NCBI RefSeq assembly: GCF_003350475.1 | Contig: NZ_QQAV01000003.1 | Location: forward strand, 274,063 to 338,062 | Source: Pseudacidovorax intermedius | GTDB taxonomy: Bacteria > Pseudomonadota > Gammaproteobacteria > Burkholderiales > Burkholderiaceae_C | DNA: 64,000 nucleotides | Reading direction: 5' to 3' | Shown here: positions 9,518 through 17,490 of the stretch, in pieces | How the letters are laid out: every line of letters starts with the position of its first letter | Numbering within the stretch: position 1 is the stretch's first letter | Translations under genes and position numbers: made by a program | Notes under the pieces: model-generated | Seen by the model: only the letters and a program-made list of their open reading frames with translations | Told to the model about the DNA's origin: nothing | The model's database searches: none

Positions 9518-9972
9518 GCCGGCTGACCGACGCCCAGGCCATGCGTCTCGGCCTCGCGCTGGCGCGGGCCCATGCACGCCAGCAGCAGCGCCTGGATGAG
9601 CGCCTGGGCATGTGGCACGGCCTCGACGCGAAGGACTTCCTGCTGCTCGATGCACTGACGCAGGCGTCGCATGGACGCCTGACGACGCTGCAGCTCGCGC
9701 AGTCCCTGCACATCGCGCCCTCGGCGCTCGTCCGGCAACTGATGCCCCTGGAAAAGACCGGCCTCGTTGCACGCGAGATCGGCGCCGTGCTGCTGCGGCC
9801 CGCCGGCCGGCAACTGCATGCCGAAGCCGCGCAGACCGTGGGTGCCGTGTGCGCCAAAGCGTGGGCCGGCGTCGGTCTGGACCTGTGCGGCCCGGACGCT
9901 CTGCAGGCGCAGCTCGATGCCGTGGCGGGCAGCGCCGTCATCCCGACACCGTCTGCAACGCCAGCGCCATGA
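9514..9972 (+). CDS. MarR-like winged-helix protein
   Basis: A 152-residue protein starting in an ATGA overlap with the GIY-YIG gene, preceded by AAGGAGGCAGCGC. The middle part (LTTLQLAQSLHIAPSALVRQ, then LMPLEKTGLVAREIG) reads as a MarR-type winged helix-turn-helix: recognition helix, then the Leu-Glu-Lys-x-Gly-Leu-Val wing start. The flanking helices would form the dimer interface. Likely a DNA-binding regulator, perhaps of its own cassette. The C-terminus is alanine- and proline-rich. Assignment rests on the HTH motif, with no recognisable ligand site. Confidence 0.65.
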   Translation: MSRLTDAQAMRLGLALARAHARQQQRLDERLGMWHGLDAKDFLLLDALTQASHGRLTTLQLAQSLHIAPSALVRQLMPLEKTGLVAREIGAVLLRPAGRQLHAEAAQTVGAVCAKAWAGVGLDLCGPDALQAQLDAVAGSAVIPTPSATPAP

Positions 9973-10544
9973 GCCAGCAGCCCCTCGGGCAGAAGCCCGC
10001 CCGCGACGACGTCCCGATGGGGAGCGCCAAGGTCCCGGCAGAGGAACTCAAGGTACGCGCCCGCGTGCGCCTGAACCGCGCCCGTCGCGAGGGTCGCAGC
10101 GATGACCGCACCCTGGGCGACCATCTGCAGGCTGCAGCGCGCGAACTCGGCTTCCTGCACTGGGACCATGCCCGCCGCGTGCTGGGCGGCCTCGCCGCGC
10201 CGGGCGATGACATGGGTGACTTCTGGCACGCGCCGCGCACGGGCCTGCTGCTGCACCTCTGGTTCGCCCGCCATGACGAGGCAGCGCCGGTGCTCGCGAC
10301 GCAGTCCGGCGGCTTCCTGCTCCCCTACCGCCGCCAATGCTTCATCGTGCAGGCACCCTTCATCGAAGCCCTGGGCCTCGACGCGACCGACCCCGCCTGG
10401 CAGGCCATCGGCCATGATCTGGTGGCAGGCTACGGCACGCCGGCCTGGCAGCACCTGGCCTGGCGAAGAGTCCGCGCGCCGCTTTCAACCTTCCAACCCC
10501 GACTAAGCTCTGCCCATGCAAACACGACGTATCGCGAACTTTGA
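9969..10544 (+). CDS. Conserved hypothetical protein of the GIY-YIG/MarR cassette
   Basis: A 191-residue protein of unrecognised function, overlapping the MarR-like gene by ATGA. Residues 20-45 are a basic helix (VRARVRLNRARREGR). LGDHLQAAARELGFLHWDHA resembles the Ala-Arg-x-x-Gly-Phe-x-x-Trp segment found in several uncharacterised and glyoxalase-related families. The rest is aromatic and tryptophan-rich (DFWHAPRTGLLLHLWFARHD). Its end runs 29 bases into the aldo/keto reductase gene, so its true C-terminus overlaps that start. Coupling to the two previous genes suggests a shared function that cannot be named. Confidence 0.65.
   Translation: MSQQPLGQKPARDDVPMGSAKVPAEELKVRARVRLNRARREGRSDDRTLGDHLQAAARELGFLHWDHARRVLGGLAAPGDDMGDFWHAPRTGLLLHLWFARHDEAAPVLATQSGGFLLPYRRQCFIVQAPFIEALGLDATDPAWQAIGHDLVAGYGTPAWQHLAWRRVRAPLSTFQPRLSSAHANTTYREL
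10504..10509 (+). promoter_or_regulatory. Possible -10 hexamer of a leaderless aldo/keto reductase transcript
   Basis: TAAGCT ends 6 bases before the ATG at 10516, so transcription would begin at or next to the start codon. No Shine-Dalgarno sequence precedes this ATG. The same geometry recurs at 21381 and 23849. The match to the hexamer is weak here. Confidence 0.3.
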
Positions 10545-11523
10545 GGTCTCGGCCATCGGCCTGGGCTGCATGAACCTGAGCCACGCCTATGGCGTGCCGC
10601 CCTCGCCCGAGCAGGGCGAGCGCGTGCTGCTGGCCGCGCTGGATGCCGGCGTGACGCTGTTCGACACGGCGGCGCTCTACGGCTTCGGCGCCAACGAGGA
10701 GCTGGTGGGCCGTGTGCTCAAGAAGCACCGCCAGCAGTTCACGCTGTGCAGCAAGGGCGGCATGGCCGGCGTCAAGGGCGAGGACGGCGTCCTGCGCCGG
10801 GTGATCGACGGCCGCCCCGCCACGCTGCGCCGCAATTGCGAGGACAGCCTGCGCCGCCTGGGCACCGACGTCATCGACCTCTACTACCTGCACCGCTGGG
10901 ACAAGAAGGTGCCCATCGAGGATTCGGTGGGCGAGATGTCGCGCCTGATCGAGGAAGGCAAGGTGCGCGCGCTGGGCCTGTCGGAAGTCTCGGCCGGCAC
11001 GCTGCGCAAGGCGGCGGCCGTGCATCCCGTCGCTGCCGTGCAGACCGAATATTCGCTCTGGACGCGCAACCCCGAGATCGCCGTGCTGGCCGCCTGCCGC
11101 GAGCTGGGCACCGCCTTCGTGGCCTTCAGCCCGCTGGCCCGCGCCTACCTCACCGGCCGCCTCACCGACGTGGCCGCGCTGGACGCCAAGGACATCCGCC
11201 GGCCCATGCCGCGTTTCTCGGCCGAACACTATCCGCGCAACCTGTCGCTGCTGTCCGGCTTCGACAAACTGGCGAAGGAAGCCGCCTGCACGCCCGCCCA
11301 ACTGGCGCTGGCTTGGCTGCTGGCGCAAGGCGAGGACATCATCCCCATTCCCGGCACCACCAGCGTGGACCATCTGCACGAAGACCTGGCCGCCGCCGAC
11401 CTGACGCTGCCCGCCGACGTGATCGCACGCGCCGGCGAGCTGATCAACCAGCGCACCGTGAGCGGTCCGCGCTACCCGGCCCAGGCCACCCAGGAAGTGG
11501 ACACGGAAGAGTTCGCGGGCTGA
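10516..11523 (+). CDS. Aldo/keto reductase
   Basis: NADPH-dependent cytoplasmic oxidoreductase of 335 residues that reduces aldehydes or ketones. The AKR catalytic tetrad is visible: Asp in TLFDTAALY, Tyr in the same strand (Tyr55 region), Lys in FTLCSKGG and His in DLYYLHR. The coenzyme end IIPIPGTTSVDHLHEDL is also typical. It resembles the YajO/IolS-type AKRs. Preceded by no clear ribosome site and by a -10-like element. It converges on urtE with only 9 bp between the stop codons. Substrate unknown. Confidence 0.9.
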   Translation: MQTRRIANFEVSAIGLGCMNLSHAYGVPPSPEQGERVLLAALDAGVTLFDTAALYGFGANEELVGRVLKKHRQQFTLCSKGGMAGVKGEDGVLRRVIDGRPATLRRNCEDSLRRLGTDVIDLYYLHRWDKKVPIEDSVGEMSRLIEEGKVRALGLSEVSAGTLRKAAAVHPVAAVQTEYSLWTRNPEIAVLAACRELGTAFVAFSPLARAYLTGRLTDVAALDAKDIRRPMPRFSAEHYPRNLSLLSGFDKLAKEAACTPAQLALAWLLAQGEDIIPIPGTTSVDHLHEDLAAADLTLPADVIARAGELINQRTVSGPRYPAQATQEVDTEEFAG

Positions 11524-11532
11524 CGGTCGGCC

Positions 11533-12237
11533 TCAAATGGCCACGAGCTGGCGGACGCCGTCCGCCGCCATGTCCTTACCCAGCCCGCGCGCGATGACCT
11601 CGCCGCGCTCCATCACCAGGTAGTGGTCGGCCAGCTCCTCGGCGAAGTCGTAGTACTGCTCGCACAGCACGATGGCCATCTTCTGGCCCTTCCAGCCCTC
11701 GTCGGCGAGGCGGCGGATGGCGCGGCCGATATCCTTGATGATGCTGGGCTGGATGCCTTCGGTGGGCTCGTCCAGGATCAGCATCTTCGGTCCCGGGGCC
11801 AGCGCGCGGGCGATGGCCAGCTGCTGCTGCTGGCCGCCCGACAGGTCGCCGCCGCGCCGGTGCAGCATCTGCTTGAGCACCGGGAACAGCTCGTAGAGCT
11901 CGGGCGCGATGGGCGTGGAAGCGCTGCGGTAGGCCAGGCCCATGCGCAGGTTCTCTTCCACCGTCAGCCGCGCGAAGATCTCGCGGCCCTGCGGCACGAA
12001 GCCCATGCCGGCGCGGGCGCGTTCGTAGGGCGTCTTCTTGTGCACCGGCTGGCCGTCGAACTCGATGCTGCCGCTCTTGATCGGCACCAGGCCCATGAGC
12101 GACTTCAGCAGCGTGGTCTTGCCCACGCCGTTGCGGCCCAGCAGCACGGTGACCTGGCCCAGCGGCGCCTCGAAGCTGACGTCGCGCAGGATGTGCGAGC
12201 CGCCGTAGTACTGGTGAATGTTCTTGACCTTCAGCAT
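11533..12237 (-). CDS. urtE: Urea ABC transporter ATP-binding protein UrtE
   Basis: ATPase subunit of the high-affinity urea importer, 234 residues, on the cytoplasmic face. Walker A GRNGVGKTT (near residue 34), Q-loop FVPQGREIFARLTVEENL, signature LSGGQQQQLAIARAL and Walker B MLILDEPTEG are all intact. The LivF-like form with EGIQPSIIKDI and LCEQYYDFAEELADHYLVMERG is characteristic of UrtE. It is the last gene of urtABCDE, 3 bp after urtD. Confidence 0.95.
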   Translation of the reverse strand: MLKVKNIHQYYGGSHILRDVSFEAPLGQVTVLLGRNGVGKTTLLKSLMGLVPIKSGSIEFDGQPVHKKTPYERARAGMGFVPQGREIFARLTVEENLRMGLAYRSASTPIAPELYELFPVLKQMLHRRGGDLSGGQQQQLAIARALAPGPKMLILDEPTEGIQPSIIKDIGRAIRRLADEGWKGQKMAIVLCEQYYDFAEELADHYLVMERGEVIARGLGKDMAADGVRQLVAI

Positions 12238-12240
12238 GGT

Positions 12241-13116
12241 TCAACGTCCCAGATAGACCTCGATGACGCGCTCGTCGGCCTGGACTTCGTCCAACGTGCC
12301 CTGCGCCAGCACCGAGCCGTCGCACAGCACGGTGACGATCTCGGAGATGGTGCGGATGAAGCTCATGTCGTGCTCCACCACCATCAGCGAGTGTTTGCCC
12401 TTGAGCGTGAGGAAGAGTTCGGCGGTGCGCGCCGTCTCCTCGTCGGTCATGCCGGCCACGGGCTCGTCGAGCAGCAGCAGCTTCGGGTCCTGCATGAGCA
12501 GCATGCCGATCTCCAGCCACTGCTTCTGGCCATGGCTCAGCGTACCGGCCATGCGGTTGACGCTGTCGGCCAGGTGAATGGTCTGCAGGATGTCGGCCAG
12601 CCGGTCGGCCTGGGCCGAGTCGAGCTTGAAGAACATCGATGGCTTCACGCGCTTGTCGGTCTTGAGCGCCAGCTCCAGGTTCTCGAACACGGTCAGGTGC
12701 TCGAAGACGGTGGGCTTCTGGAACTTGCGGCCGATGCCCAGCTGCGCGATCTCGGCCTCGCGGTGGCGCAGCAGGTCGATGGTGCTGCCGAAGTACACGG
12801 TGCCTTCGTCGGGCCGCGTCTTGCCGGTGATGATGTCCATCATCGTGGTCTTGCCCGCGCCGTTGGGGCCGATGATGCAGCGCAGCTCGCCGGGGGCGAT
12901 GTCCAGGCTCAGCTTGTTGATGGCCTTGAAGCCGTCGAAGCTCACGCTCACGTCTTCCAGGTACAGGATGCGGCCGTGGGTCACGTCCACCTCGCCGGCC
13001 ACGGCGGGCCGGCCGTAGCCGGCGGTGCGGCCACCGGACTCGGTCGAGGCGCCTGCAGGCAGGCCCTGGGCGCGGGCATGGCGCTCGGCGCCGGCTTCCA
13101 TCAGGTCGGGCGTCAT
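12241..13116 (-). CDS. urtD: Urea ABC transporter ATP-binding protein UrtD
   Basis: Second ATPase subunit, LivG-like, 291 residues. After a longer-than-usual N-terminal tail (residues 1-45, glycine- and alanine-rich), ILYLEDVSVSFDGFKAIN starts the nucleotide-binding domain. It has Walker A GPNGAGKTT, FQKPTVFEHLTVFENLEL, the variant signature LSHGQKQWLEIGMLL, and Walker B LLLLDEPVAGMTDEET, all standard for UrtD. The ATG overlaps the urtC stop as ATGA. The N-terminal tail is the only unusual feature; an internal start would lose it. Confidence 0.95.
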   Translation of the reverse strand: MTPDLMEAGAERHARAQGLPAGASTESGGRTAGYGRPAVAGEVDVTHGRILYLEDVSVSFDGFKAINKLSLDIAPGELRCIIGPNGAGKTTMMDIITGKTRPDEGTVYFGSTIDLLRHREAEIAQLGIGRKFQKPTVFEHLTVFENLELALKTDKRVKPSMFFKLDSAQADRLADILQTIHLADSVNRMAGTLSHGQKQWLEIGMLLMQDPKLLLLDEPVAGMTDEETARTAELFLTLKGKHSLMVVEHDMSFIRTISEIVTVLCDGSVLAQGTLDEVQADERVIEVYLGR

Positions 13117-14345
13117 GCCTGGGCTCCCTTGGGTTCGACATGCACGGTGGGCAGGGCGTCGGGCTCCACGCCCTCCTCCCTGGCCAGAGCGCGCTGGACT
13201 TCCGCGCGGCCGTTGGGCGCCACGGGTTCGGCAGCGGCCTCGGCCTTGCCGCGGTTCATCAACCGGCGCACCAGGCCGACGATGCCATCGGGCAGGAACA
13301 GCGTGACGGCGATGAACAGCGCGCCCAGGAAGTACAGCCAGTATTCCGGCGCCACCACCGTGAGCCAGCTCTTGGCACCGTTGACCAGGAAGGCGCCCAC
13401 GATGGGCCCGACCAGCGTGGCCCGGCCGCCCACGGCCGTCCAGATGGCGATCTCGATGGAGTTGGCGGCACTCATCTCGCCGGGGTTGATGATGCCCACC
13501 TGCGGCACGTACAGCGCGCCGGCCACGCCGCACATCATGGCCGAGATGACCCAGATGCTGAGCTTGTACGGCAGCGGGTTGTAGCCGCAGAACATGGTGC
13601 GCGACTCGGCATCGCGGATGGCCTGCAGCACGCGGCCATACTTGCTGCCGATCAGCCATTTGGCGAACAGGAAGAAGCCCAGCAGCACCGCACCGGTGAG
13701 GGCGAAGATCGTCATGCGCATCTCCTGCGTGGCGATCGGAATGCCCAGGATGCGCTTGAAGTCGGTGAAGCCGTTGTTGCCGCCGAAGCCGGTCTCGTTG
13801 CGGAAGAACAGCAGCATGGCCGCGAAGGTCATGGCCTGCGTGATGATCGAAAAGTACACGCCCTTGATGCGCGAGCGGAAGGCGAAGTAGCCGAAGACCA
13901 GCGCCAGCAGGCCCGGCACCACCACCACCATCAGCATCTGGAAGATGAAGCTGTCGCTGAAGGTCCAGTGCCAGGGCAAGGTCTTCCAGTCGAGGAAGAC
14001 CATGAAGTCCGGCAGATCGCTCTTGTAGTTGCCGTCGCGGCCGATCTGGCGCATGAGGTACATGCCCATCATGTAGCCGCCCAGCGCGAAGAACAGGCCG
14101 TGGCCCAGCGACAGGATGCCGGTGTAACCCCAGATCAGGTCCATGGCCAGCGCGCAGATGGCGTAGCACATGATCTTGCCGAGCAGCGCCACCGCATAGT
14201 CGCTGAGGTGGAAGGCGCTGCTTTCGGGCACCCACAGGTTGAGCACTGGCGCCAGGCCGCAGGCCACGATCAGCGCGATGAAGAAGGCGGTCCAGCCCTT
14301 GCCGCTCAGCAGCGGCGCCTTGGAAGGAAGAGTGACTGTCCTCAT
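13113..14345 (-). CDS. urtC: Urea ABC transporter permease UrtC
   Basis: LivM-like inner-membrane permease of 410 residues with about nine hydrophobic segments. The core WGYTGILSLGHGLFFALGGYMM is the branched-chain/urea permease signature. The segment GNNGFTDFKRILG and the cytoplasmic loop IRDAESRTMFCGYNP contact the ATPases. The C-terminal 45 residues after GIVGLVRR are a charged, alanine-rich tail. Start chosen at MRTVTLPSK; it overlaps the urtB stop by 4 bases. Confidence 0.94.
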   Translation of the reverse strand: MRTVTLPSKAPLLSGKGWTAFFIALIVACGLAPVLNLWVPESSAFHLSDYAVALLGKIMCYAICALAMDLIWGYTGILSLGHGLFFALGGYMMGMYLMRQIGRDGNYKSDLPDFMVFLDWKTLPWHWTFSDSFIFQMLMVVVVPGLLALVFGYFAFRSRIKGVYFSIITQAMTFAAMLLFFRNETGFGGNNGFTDFKRILGIPIATQEMRMTIFALTGAVLLGFFLFAKWLIGSKYGRVLQAIRDAESRTMFCGYNPLPYKLSIWVISAMMCGVAGALYVPQVGIINPGEMSAANSIEIAIWTAVGGRATLVGPIVGAFLVNGAKSWLTVVAPEYWLYFLGALFIAVTLFLPDGIVGLVRRLMNRGKAEAAAEPVAPNGRAEVQRALAREEGVEPDALPTVHVEPKGAQA

Positions 14346-15934
14346 GCTTCTGCACTCCGGCCCTTGATGGCGAAGATGCCCTGCGGCCGCTTCTGGATGA
14401 ACACGATGATGAAGACCAGGATGGCGATCTTGGCCAACACGGCGCCCGCCCAGCCTTCGATGAACTTGTTGAGCACGCCCAGGCCCAGCGCCGCGTACAC
14501 CGTGCCGGCCAGCTGGCCCACGCCACCCATCACCACCACCATGAAGCTGTCGACGATGTAGCTCTGGCCGAGGTCGGGGCCCACGTTGCCGATCTGGCTG
14601 AGCGCGCAGCCGGCCAGGCCCGCAATGCCGGAGCCGAGCGCGAAGGCGTAGGTGTCCACGCGTGCAGTGTTCACGCCCATGCAGGAGGCGATGGGCCGGT
14701 TCTGCGTCACGCCGCGCACGAAGAGGCCCAGGCGCGTGCGGCTGATCAACCAGGCCATGGCCGCCAGCACGAGGCCCGCGAAGATGATGATGCCGATGCG
14801 GTTCCAGGGCAGCACGAGGTTGGAGAGCACCTCCAGCCCGCCGCTCATCCAGCCGGGGTTCTCCACGCCCACGTTCTGCGCGCCGAAGATCGTGCGCACC
14901 AGCTGCTGCAGCATCAGGCTGATGCCCCAGGTGGCCAGCAGCGTCTCCAGCGGCCGGCCGTACAGGAAGCGGATCACGCCGCGCTCCAGCACCGCGCCCA
15001 CCAGGGCCGAGGCCATGAAGGACACGGGAATCGCCGCCACCAGGTACCAGCCGAACATCGACTCGGGCAGAAAGCGCTGGAACACGCCCTGCATCACATA
15101 GGTGGCATAGGCGCCGATCATCATCAGCTCGCCGTGGGCCATGTTGATCACGCCCATCAGGCCGTAGGTGATGGCCAAGCCCAGCGCCGCCAGCAGCAGC
15201 ACCGACCCCAAGCTGATGCCGCTGAAGATCACGCCCAGCCGGTCGCCCCACACCAGCGCGCCGTCGATGGACGCGATGCTGGCCTGGATGGCGGCCTTGA
15301 CCTGCGGATCGGTCTCATCGGCCAGCCGCTGATTAAGCAGCAGCTTGGTGTCCGGGTTCTTGTTGTCGCCCAGGGCCTTGGCAGCGGCCAGGCGCTTGGC
15401 GGCGTCCGCGCTGGAGAGCATGGAAGCGTCGCGCACCAGCATCAGCTTGGCCTTGACCTTGGCGCTCTGCTCGGCCGCGAGGGCTTTCTCGATCAACGGC
15501 ACGCGCGACTCGTCGGGCTCCTTGAACAGCGCCTCGGCCGCTTCCAGCCGCACGGCCTCGTCGGGGCTGATGAGCTGCAGCGCGGCCTGCGCGGCATCGA
15601 GCGCGCCGCGCATCAGGTTGTTGTTGACCACGTCCTCGGCCTCGGCCGGCACCTTCACCTCGGCACCGGTGACCGGGTCGAAGCCTTTGTCGTCCTTCAT
15701 GACGTAGGCCTGCTTGTCGGTGAACTTCACCGCCTCGTCCACCAGGGCCTGCAGGAAGGCCTTGGTCTTTTCGTCGGCCACGGCCACGGCCTTATTGATG
15801 GCCGCGATGCGGCTCTCGGCATCGCCCGAGGCCATCGCCAGGGCCTCGTCGGCCGTCAGCGCCCTGGCCGGCCCGGCCAGCATCAGCAGGGCGAGGAACG
15901 CCAGCTGCATGAACAAGCGAAGAGGTGTTTTCAC
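14342..15934 (-). CDS. urtB: Urea ABC transporter permease UrtB
   Basis: LivH-like permease of 530 residues. UrtB proteins carry a long periplasmic N-terminal domain before the membrane part, and this one does: a signal segment (MQLAFLALLMLAGPARA), roughly 220 helical residues with repeat-like LxxALAAxxxA stretches, then membrane spans with SGISLGSVLLLAALGLAITY and INMAHGELMMIGAY. The GTG at 15934 is preferred because GAGGAC lies 5 bases upstream and the length fits; a longer open frame to 16033 runs back into a repeat. Second gene of the operon. Confidence 0.92.
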   Translation of the reverse strand: MKTPLRLFMQLAFLALLMLAGPARALTADEALAMASGDAESRIAAINKAVAVADEKTKAFLQALVDEAVKFTDKQAYVMKDDKGFDPVTGAEVKVPAEAEDVVNNNLMRGALDAAQAALQLISPDEAVRLEAAEALFKEPDESRVPLIEKALAAEQSAKVKAKLMLVRDASMLSSADAAKRLAAAKALGDNKNPDTKLLLNQRLADETDPQVKAAIQASIASIDGALVWGDRLGVIFSGISLGSVLLLAALGLAITYGLMGVINMAHGELMMIGAYATYVMQGVFQRFLPESMFGWYLVAAIPVSFMASALVGAVLERGVIRFLYGRPLETLLATWGISLMLQQLVRTIFGAQNVGVENPGWMSGGLEVLSNLVLPWNRIGIIIFAGLVLAAMAWLISRTRLGLFVRGVTQNRPIASCMGVNTARVDTYAFALGSGIAGLAGCALSQIGNVGPDLGQSYIVDSFMVVVMGGVGQLAGTVYAALGLGVLNKFIEGWAGAVLAKIAILVFIIVFIQKRPQGIFAIKGRSAEA

Positions 15935-16032
15935 GTCGTCCTCGACATCCAAAGAAAAGGCCCGATCCCGACAAGCAAGATCGAGCCTGTGCGCCCATGA
16001 GCTCAGGGCAAGCGAAGCGAAGCCCGTTCGCA

Positions 16033-16102
16033 CGCACCCGCGGAACCGGCTTTGCCGGGCCGCCGGGTGCGCCCCTTGAGGGGGATTCGGCTACACGAAG
16101 TG
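16033..16102. repeat. Dispersed repeat R2, copy in the urtA-urtB gap
   Basis: The core GCGGAACCGGCTTTGCCGGG, which is itself a short hairpin, is followed by a GC-rich block GGGTGCGCCCCTTGAGGGGG and then GGCTACACGAAGTGAG. The same core recurs at about 18704 and, with changes, at about 32440. Here it falls between urtA and urtB, where it could attenuate the operon by forming a stem in the mRNA. Confidence 0.7.
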
Positions 16103-16112
16103 AGCAAGAAAC

Positions 16113-16140
16113 GGGGTGGTCACCGTTCTGGGGTGGTCAC
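16113..16140. repeat. Short direct repeat duplicating the urtA stop region
   Basis: GGGGTGGTCAC occurs at 16113-16123 and again at 16130-16140, with a 17-bp period. The second copy contains the urtA stop codon on the minus strand; the first lies just beyond it. It looks like a small slippage duplication at the junction with the R2 element. Confidence 0.6.
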
Positions 16141-17411
16141 ACTTTCGACTTGCCGTCCGGCTCGTCCTTCTTCTTGTCGTTGCCCTCGATGTACGGGCTC
16201 CAGGGCTTGGCCTTGACCGGCTCCTTGGTCTTCCACACCACCTTGAACTGGCCGTCGGCCTGGATCTCGCCGATGAACACCGACTTGTGCAGGTGATGGT
16301 TCTTCTCGTCCATCTTGCTCACGATGCCCGAGGGTGCGTTGAAGGTCTGGCCGGCCATGGCGGCGATGACCTTGTCGACGTCGGTGGACTTGGCCTTCTC
16401 GACGGCCTGCTTCCACATGTTGATGCCGATGTAGGTGGCTTCCATCGGGTCGTTGGTCAGCGGCTTGTCCTTGTGGCCGGGGATGTTCTTGGCCTTGGCG
16501 TAGGCGGACCACTTCTTGATGAACTCGGTGTTGGCCGGGCTCTTGATGCTCATGAAGTAGTTCCAGGCGGCCAGGTGGCCCACCAGCGGCTTGGTGTCCA
16601 CGCCGCGCAGCTCCTCTTCGCCCACCGAGAAGGCGACGACCGGCACGTCCTTGGCCTTCAGGCCGGCGTTGCCCAGTTCCTTGTAGAAGGGCACGTTGGA
16701 GTCGCCGTTGATGGTGGACACCACGGCCGTCTTGCCGCCCTGGCTGAACTTCTTGATGTCGGCGACGATGGTCTGGTAGTCGCTGTGGCCGAAGGGGGTG
16801 TACTTCTCGTCGATGTCCTTGTCGGCCACGCCCTTGCTCTTCAGGTAGGCGCGCAGGATCTTGTTGGTGGTGCGGGGGTACACGTAGTCGGTGCCCAGCA
16901 GCACCCAGCGCTTGGCGGCGCCGCCTTCCTTGCTCATCAGGTAGTCGACGGCGGGGATGGCCTGCTGGTTGGGCGCGGCGCCGGTGTAGAACACGTTCTT
17001 CGACAGCTCTTCACCTTCGTACTGCACGGGGTAGAACAGCAGGCCGTTCATCTCTTCGACGACCGGCAGCACCGACTTGCGCGACACCGAGGTCCAGCAG
17101 CCGAAGATCACGGCGACCTTGTCCTGGCCCAGCAGCTGCTTGGTCTTCTCGGCAAACAGGGGCCAGTTGGAGGCCGGGTCGACCACCACGGGCTCGAGCT
17201 TCTTGCCCAGCACGCCGCCCTTGGCGTTGATCTCGTCGATGGCCATCAGCACCGTGTCCTTGAGCACGGTCTCGGAAATGGCCATGGTGCCGGACAGCGA
17301 GTGCAGCACGCCGACCTTGATGGTGTCCTGCTGGGCAAAGGCGGGCGCGGCGCCGAGGCTGGCGAGGGCGACGCTGGCGGTCAGCGCCTTGAGGGTGAAG
17401 CGACGTTGCAT
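16137..17411 (-). CDS. urtA: Urea ABC transporter substrate-binding protein UrtA
   Basis: Periplasmic urea receptor, 424 residues. Signal peptide: MQRRFTLKALTASVALASLG followed by AAPAFA. The mature start QDTIKVGVLHSLSGTMAISE and the segments FGCWTSVSRKSVLPV and LLFYPVQYEGEE are diagnostic for UrtA rather than other LivK-like receptors. The ATG at 17411 has AGGAGA upstream; a longer open frame is ignored because it would bury the signal peptide. First gene of urtABCDE, usually induced by nitrogen limitation (family knowledge). No urease genes lie in this window. Confidence 0.96.
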   Translation of the reverse strand: MQRRFTLKALTASVALASLGAAPAFAQQDTIKVGVLHSLSGTMAISETVLKDTVLMAIDEINAKGGVLGKKLEPVVVDPASNWPLFAEKTKQLLGQDKVAVIFGCWTSVSRKSVLPVVEEMNGLLFYPVQYEGEELSKNVFYTGAAPNQQAIPAVDYLMSKEGGAAKRWVLLGTDYVYPRTTNKILRAYLKSKGVADKDIDEKYTPFGHSDYQTIVADIKKFSQGGKTAVVSTINGDSNVPFYKELGNAGLKAKDVPVVAFSVGEEELRGVDTKPLVGHLAAWNYFMSIKSPANTEFIKKWSAYAKAKNIPGHKDKPLTNDPMEATYIGINMWKQAVEKAKSTDVDKVIAAMAGQTFNAPSGIVSKMDEKNHHLHKSVFIGEIQADGQFKVVWKTKEPVKAKPWSPYIEGNDKKKDEPDGKSKV

Positions 17412-17490
17412 GGCTGCTCTTCTCCTGGGGTTTCGGTTGGCAAGGGATGGAAGGAACGGGATGGAGTCTCCTTGCCGGGCCCCGGGCGGG

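Noticed and set aside
15935-16033. Longer UrtB starting at 16033
   Set aside because: The extra residues come from the R2-adjacent gap, and the GTG at 15934 has a ribosome site and gives the family length.
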